From: Bacteroidia bacterium
GTDB lineage: Bacteria > Bacteroidota > Bacteroidia > NS11-12g > UBA955
Assembly (NCBI GenBank): GCA_020848595.1
Contig: JADLHV010000109.1
Location: 1-8,411, forward strand
DNA length: 8,411 nt
Direction: 5' to 3'
Shown here: piece by piece, positions 6,766 to 8,411 of the stretch
How the letters are laid out: each line of letters begins with the position of its first letter
Position numbering within the stretch: the first letter of the stretch is position 1
The notes under the pieces: generated by a model
Told to the model about the DNA's origin: nothing
The model's database searches: none
The model's input: only the letters and a program-made list of their open reading frames with translations
Position numbers and translations under genes: made by a program

Positions 6766-7977
6766 ATGGAAATTAAAAGATATCTAAAAACAAGCGACAA
6801 AAACAAAAAATCAATCATCTTTCATTCCTTCTCCATCAGTAACAAGCGTTACAAAATTACTTCTGGTCTTACCATTCCGGTTAAAGACTGGAATTTCGAA
6901 TCGCAAGTACTGAAAAAATCGGCAGAAAACGCCCAGGAATACAATCAAATTCTAAAAAACCAAAGGACTGAAATCGAGAATGTGTTTCTCGAATGTGTGA
7001 GAGACAAAAAACCATTCACTAAAGAAATGGTGGATGAACGCCTTAATCCGACTGAAAAAGTAATCATTCAGAAAGACTTCATGTTCTATTTGGAGGAATG
7101 GCTGGAAAGTTCAAAACTAACAAAGACTGAAGGCACTATGAACAGCCATCAGACAACATTTAACCATTTGCTGGAGTTTTCTAAGAAAAAACTCTACCCT
7201 ATTACCTTTGAAACAATTAATCGGGAGTTTTATGAGAAATTCACAAAATTCCTGTTCAATGACAAAGGAAATTTCAATGCCAATGCAGGAAGACACATTA
7301 AAAACATCAAGACTTTCCTAAATGACATGACCGAGAGAGGCATTAATACCAACCTCGAATACAGTAAAAAATTCTTCAAAGCATTTAAAGATGAACCGGA
7401 AATCTTTGCTCTGACAATTGATGAACTAAATCAAATGAGCACAATCGAACTTGGCACAAAGCTTGACAAAGTGCGTGACTTATTTCTGTTTGAAGCCTAT
7501 ACAGGACTTCGATTCAGTGATGCTCAGAATCTCAAGCATGAGAATCCTGACAGCGAATTTATTCTTGTTCCTGTCATTAAAACAAAAGACTTCCTGAAGC
7601 TCCCATTGAATGACAAGGCAAAATCTATTCTGAAAAAATACTACGACCCTGATAAAAAATGTGTTGATTTGCCGAAAATTTCGAATCAGAGGATGAATTC
7701 ATTTATAAAGGAAATATGCACCCTATTAGAATGGACAGACAAAATAACCGTAGTAAAGTTCAAAGGTGTAAAACGATATGAATTCCAGTATCAGAAAAGA
7801 GAACTTGTAAGTACACATACCGCCCGAAGATCATTTGTTACCAATGCCCTTGAAATTGGCATTGCACCGACATTAGTTATGCAGCTTGTTGGGCATAAAA
7901 AATTAGATACCATGAAACGATACACGAAACACAATGAAAAATCGCTACAGGAGGCGATTAATAAGTTTAATTTATGA
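6766..7977 (+). CDS. Tyrosine recombinase/integrase, Bacteroidota mobile-element type
   Basis: This 403-residue protein is a complete site-specific recombinase. Residues 1-93 fit the N-terminal arm-DNA-binding domain (KRYKITSGLTIPVKDWN). Residues about 103-195 fit the SAM-like core-binding domain (FMFYLEEWLES through NIKTFLNDMTERG). Residues about 215-400 form the catalytic domain, with Arg249 (AYTGLRFSDA), Lys272 (IKTKDFLKLPL), His351 and Arg354 (HTARRSF), His377 (LVGHKKL) and nucleophile Tyr386 (MKRYTKH). All expected residues are present, so it is probably active. The length is usual for integrases of Bacteroidota conjugative elements, prophages and genomic islands. It would cut and rejoin attachment sites to insert or excise an element. 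ATG 6766 is the first in-frame ATG after TAA 6724; no Shine-Dalgarno is seen. Its stop overlaps the next start (ATGA), suggesting co-transcription. Some sampled rows are more GC-rich (roughly 37-43%) than the surface gene or the following gene. Confidence 0.93.
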   Translation: MEIKRYLKTSDKNKKSIIFHSFSISNKRYKITSGLTIPVKDWNFESQVLKKSAENAQEYNQILKNQRTEIENVFLECVRDKKPFTKEMVDERLNPTEKVIIQKDFMFYLEEWLESSKLTKTEGTMNSHQTTFNHLLEFSKKKLYPITFETINREFYEKFTKFLFNDKGNFNANAGRHIKNIKTFLNDMTERGINTNLEYSKKFFKAFKDEPEIFALTIDELNQMSTIELGTKLDKVRDLFLFEAYTGLRFSDAQNLKHENPDSEFILVPVIKTKDFLKLPLNDKAKSILKKYYDPDKKCVDLPKISNQRMNSFIKEICTLLEWTDKITVVKFKGVKRYEFQYQKRELVSTHTARRSFVTNALEIGIAPTLVMQLVGHKKLDTMKRYTKHNEKSLQEAINKFNL

Positions 7978-8411
7978 ATTACGACGAACTAGAAAGTGAA
8001 GATTGTACTAAGGAGGAGATTGAGGAACTGAAAGGAACTATTGAAATTAGACATCTTCCAATAGATTTAATTGAGGAAAAATATGAGTTACTTACTTTCC
8101 CTGAAGATTTTTATCTCTACAATATTGATGATGAACAATCTAATAGATATAGAGAATTCTCTGTTAAATATTTTCCCTACTATGATGATGGGCGATATTA
8201 CGATCTATACGAATGTGGAAATCGAGTAATTGAGCTCATCCTTAATAATGAATTAATGAATAATAAAGAAAAGTTTTCATTGCTCAAAAAATATGAAATA
8301 TTTCTTGAAGATGTTCTTAAATCTAGCAAAGAGGATTTAAAACACGCGTTAAATGAAATGCATAAAATCGAAAATGAAGTTTTTGAAATATATTCTTTAG
8401 ATATGATTACA
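7974..8411 (+). CDS. Acidic protein of unknown function coupled to the integrase, 3' partial
   Basis: The frame is open for 146 codons from ATG 7974 to the window end with no stop. The ATG shares four bases (ATGA) with the integrase stop, so translational coupling is likely. The protein starts MNYDELESEDCTKEEIEELK and is rich in Glu and Asp, with many Tyr and Phe (FPEDFYLYNIDD, KYFPYYDDGRYYDLYECGNR). The last 50 or so residues look helical and charged (FSLLKKYEIFLEDVLKSSKEDLKHALNEMHKIENE), possibly a coiled coil. There is no signal peptide or membrane segment, so it is probably cytoplasmic. I do not recognise the family. A DNA-mimic, an excision or regulatory partner, or an element-borne defence or toxin-antitoxin protein are all possible, but none is supported by a motif. 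Sampled rows are very AT-rich (roughly 27% GC). Confidence 0.75.
   Translation, partial: MNYDELESEDCTKEEIEELKGTIEIRHLPIDLIEEKYELLTFPEDFYLYNIDDEQSNRYREFSVKYFPYYDDGRYYDLYECGNRVIELILNNELMNNKEKFSLLKKYEIFLEDVLKSSKEDLKHALNEMHKIENEVFEIYSLDMIT

Noticed and set aside
7949..7954. AGGAGG as a ribosome binding site for the gene at 7974
   Set aside because: It is 19 bases from the ATG, too far for normal use, and is explained by integrase codons; the ATGA overlap is the likelier route to translation.

Overview
The window looks like AT-rich Bacteroidota DNA. The evidence is a large PKD-type surface protein ending in a type B type IX secretion (gliding-motility-associated) C-terminal domain, promoter-like sites close to the TAnnTTTG/TTG consensus of that phylum, almost no Shine-Dalgarno sequences, and an integrase of the Bacteroidota tyrosine-recombinase type. 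The order within the phylum cannot be fixed; the style of the long PKD/CTD protein would suit Chitinophagales, Sphingobacteriales or relatives.

Layout. (1) Bases 1-3135 (+) hold the 3' part of a giant secreted adhesin-like gene that enters from outside the window. It has the tail of an IgGFc-binding-like N-terminal domain, PKD/Ig-like modules with a regularly spaced cysteine pair, and the T9SS sorting domain. (2) Bases 3138-3746 (-) encode a seven-helix TRIC/UPF0126 membrane protein whose stop lies two bases from that of the adhesin gene. (3) Bases 3875-5422 (-) encode an uncharacterised secreted protein that looks like an outer-membrane beta-barrel with a helical insert. (4) Bases 5557-6582 (+), divergent from it, encode an exported protein of unknown function with a possible distant likeness to the T9SS component GldN. 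(5) Bases 6583-6765 form a gap with a GC-rich hairpin, a possible promoter and a twin TCCCCCAAT repeat. (6) Bases 6766-7977 (+) encode a full-length tyrosine recombinase with all catalytic residues. (7) From 7974 to the window end runs an acidic, unrecognised protein whose start overlaps the integrase stop by four bases.

The left three-quarters reads as ordinary chromosomal envelope and surface genes. The right end, from about 6590 onward, is the best candidate for the edge of an integrated mobile element: integrase, repeats just in front of it, a coupled unknown gene, and a visible change in base composition. No tRNA, rRNA, CRISPR array, insertion sequence or second attachment site is visible, and the cargo of any such element lies outside the window. 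I found no complete, clearly new system; the integrase-coupled gene and the direct repeat before the integrase are the leads most worth following.
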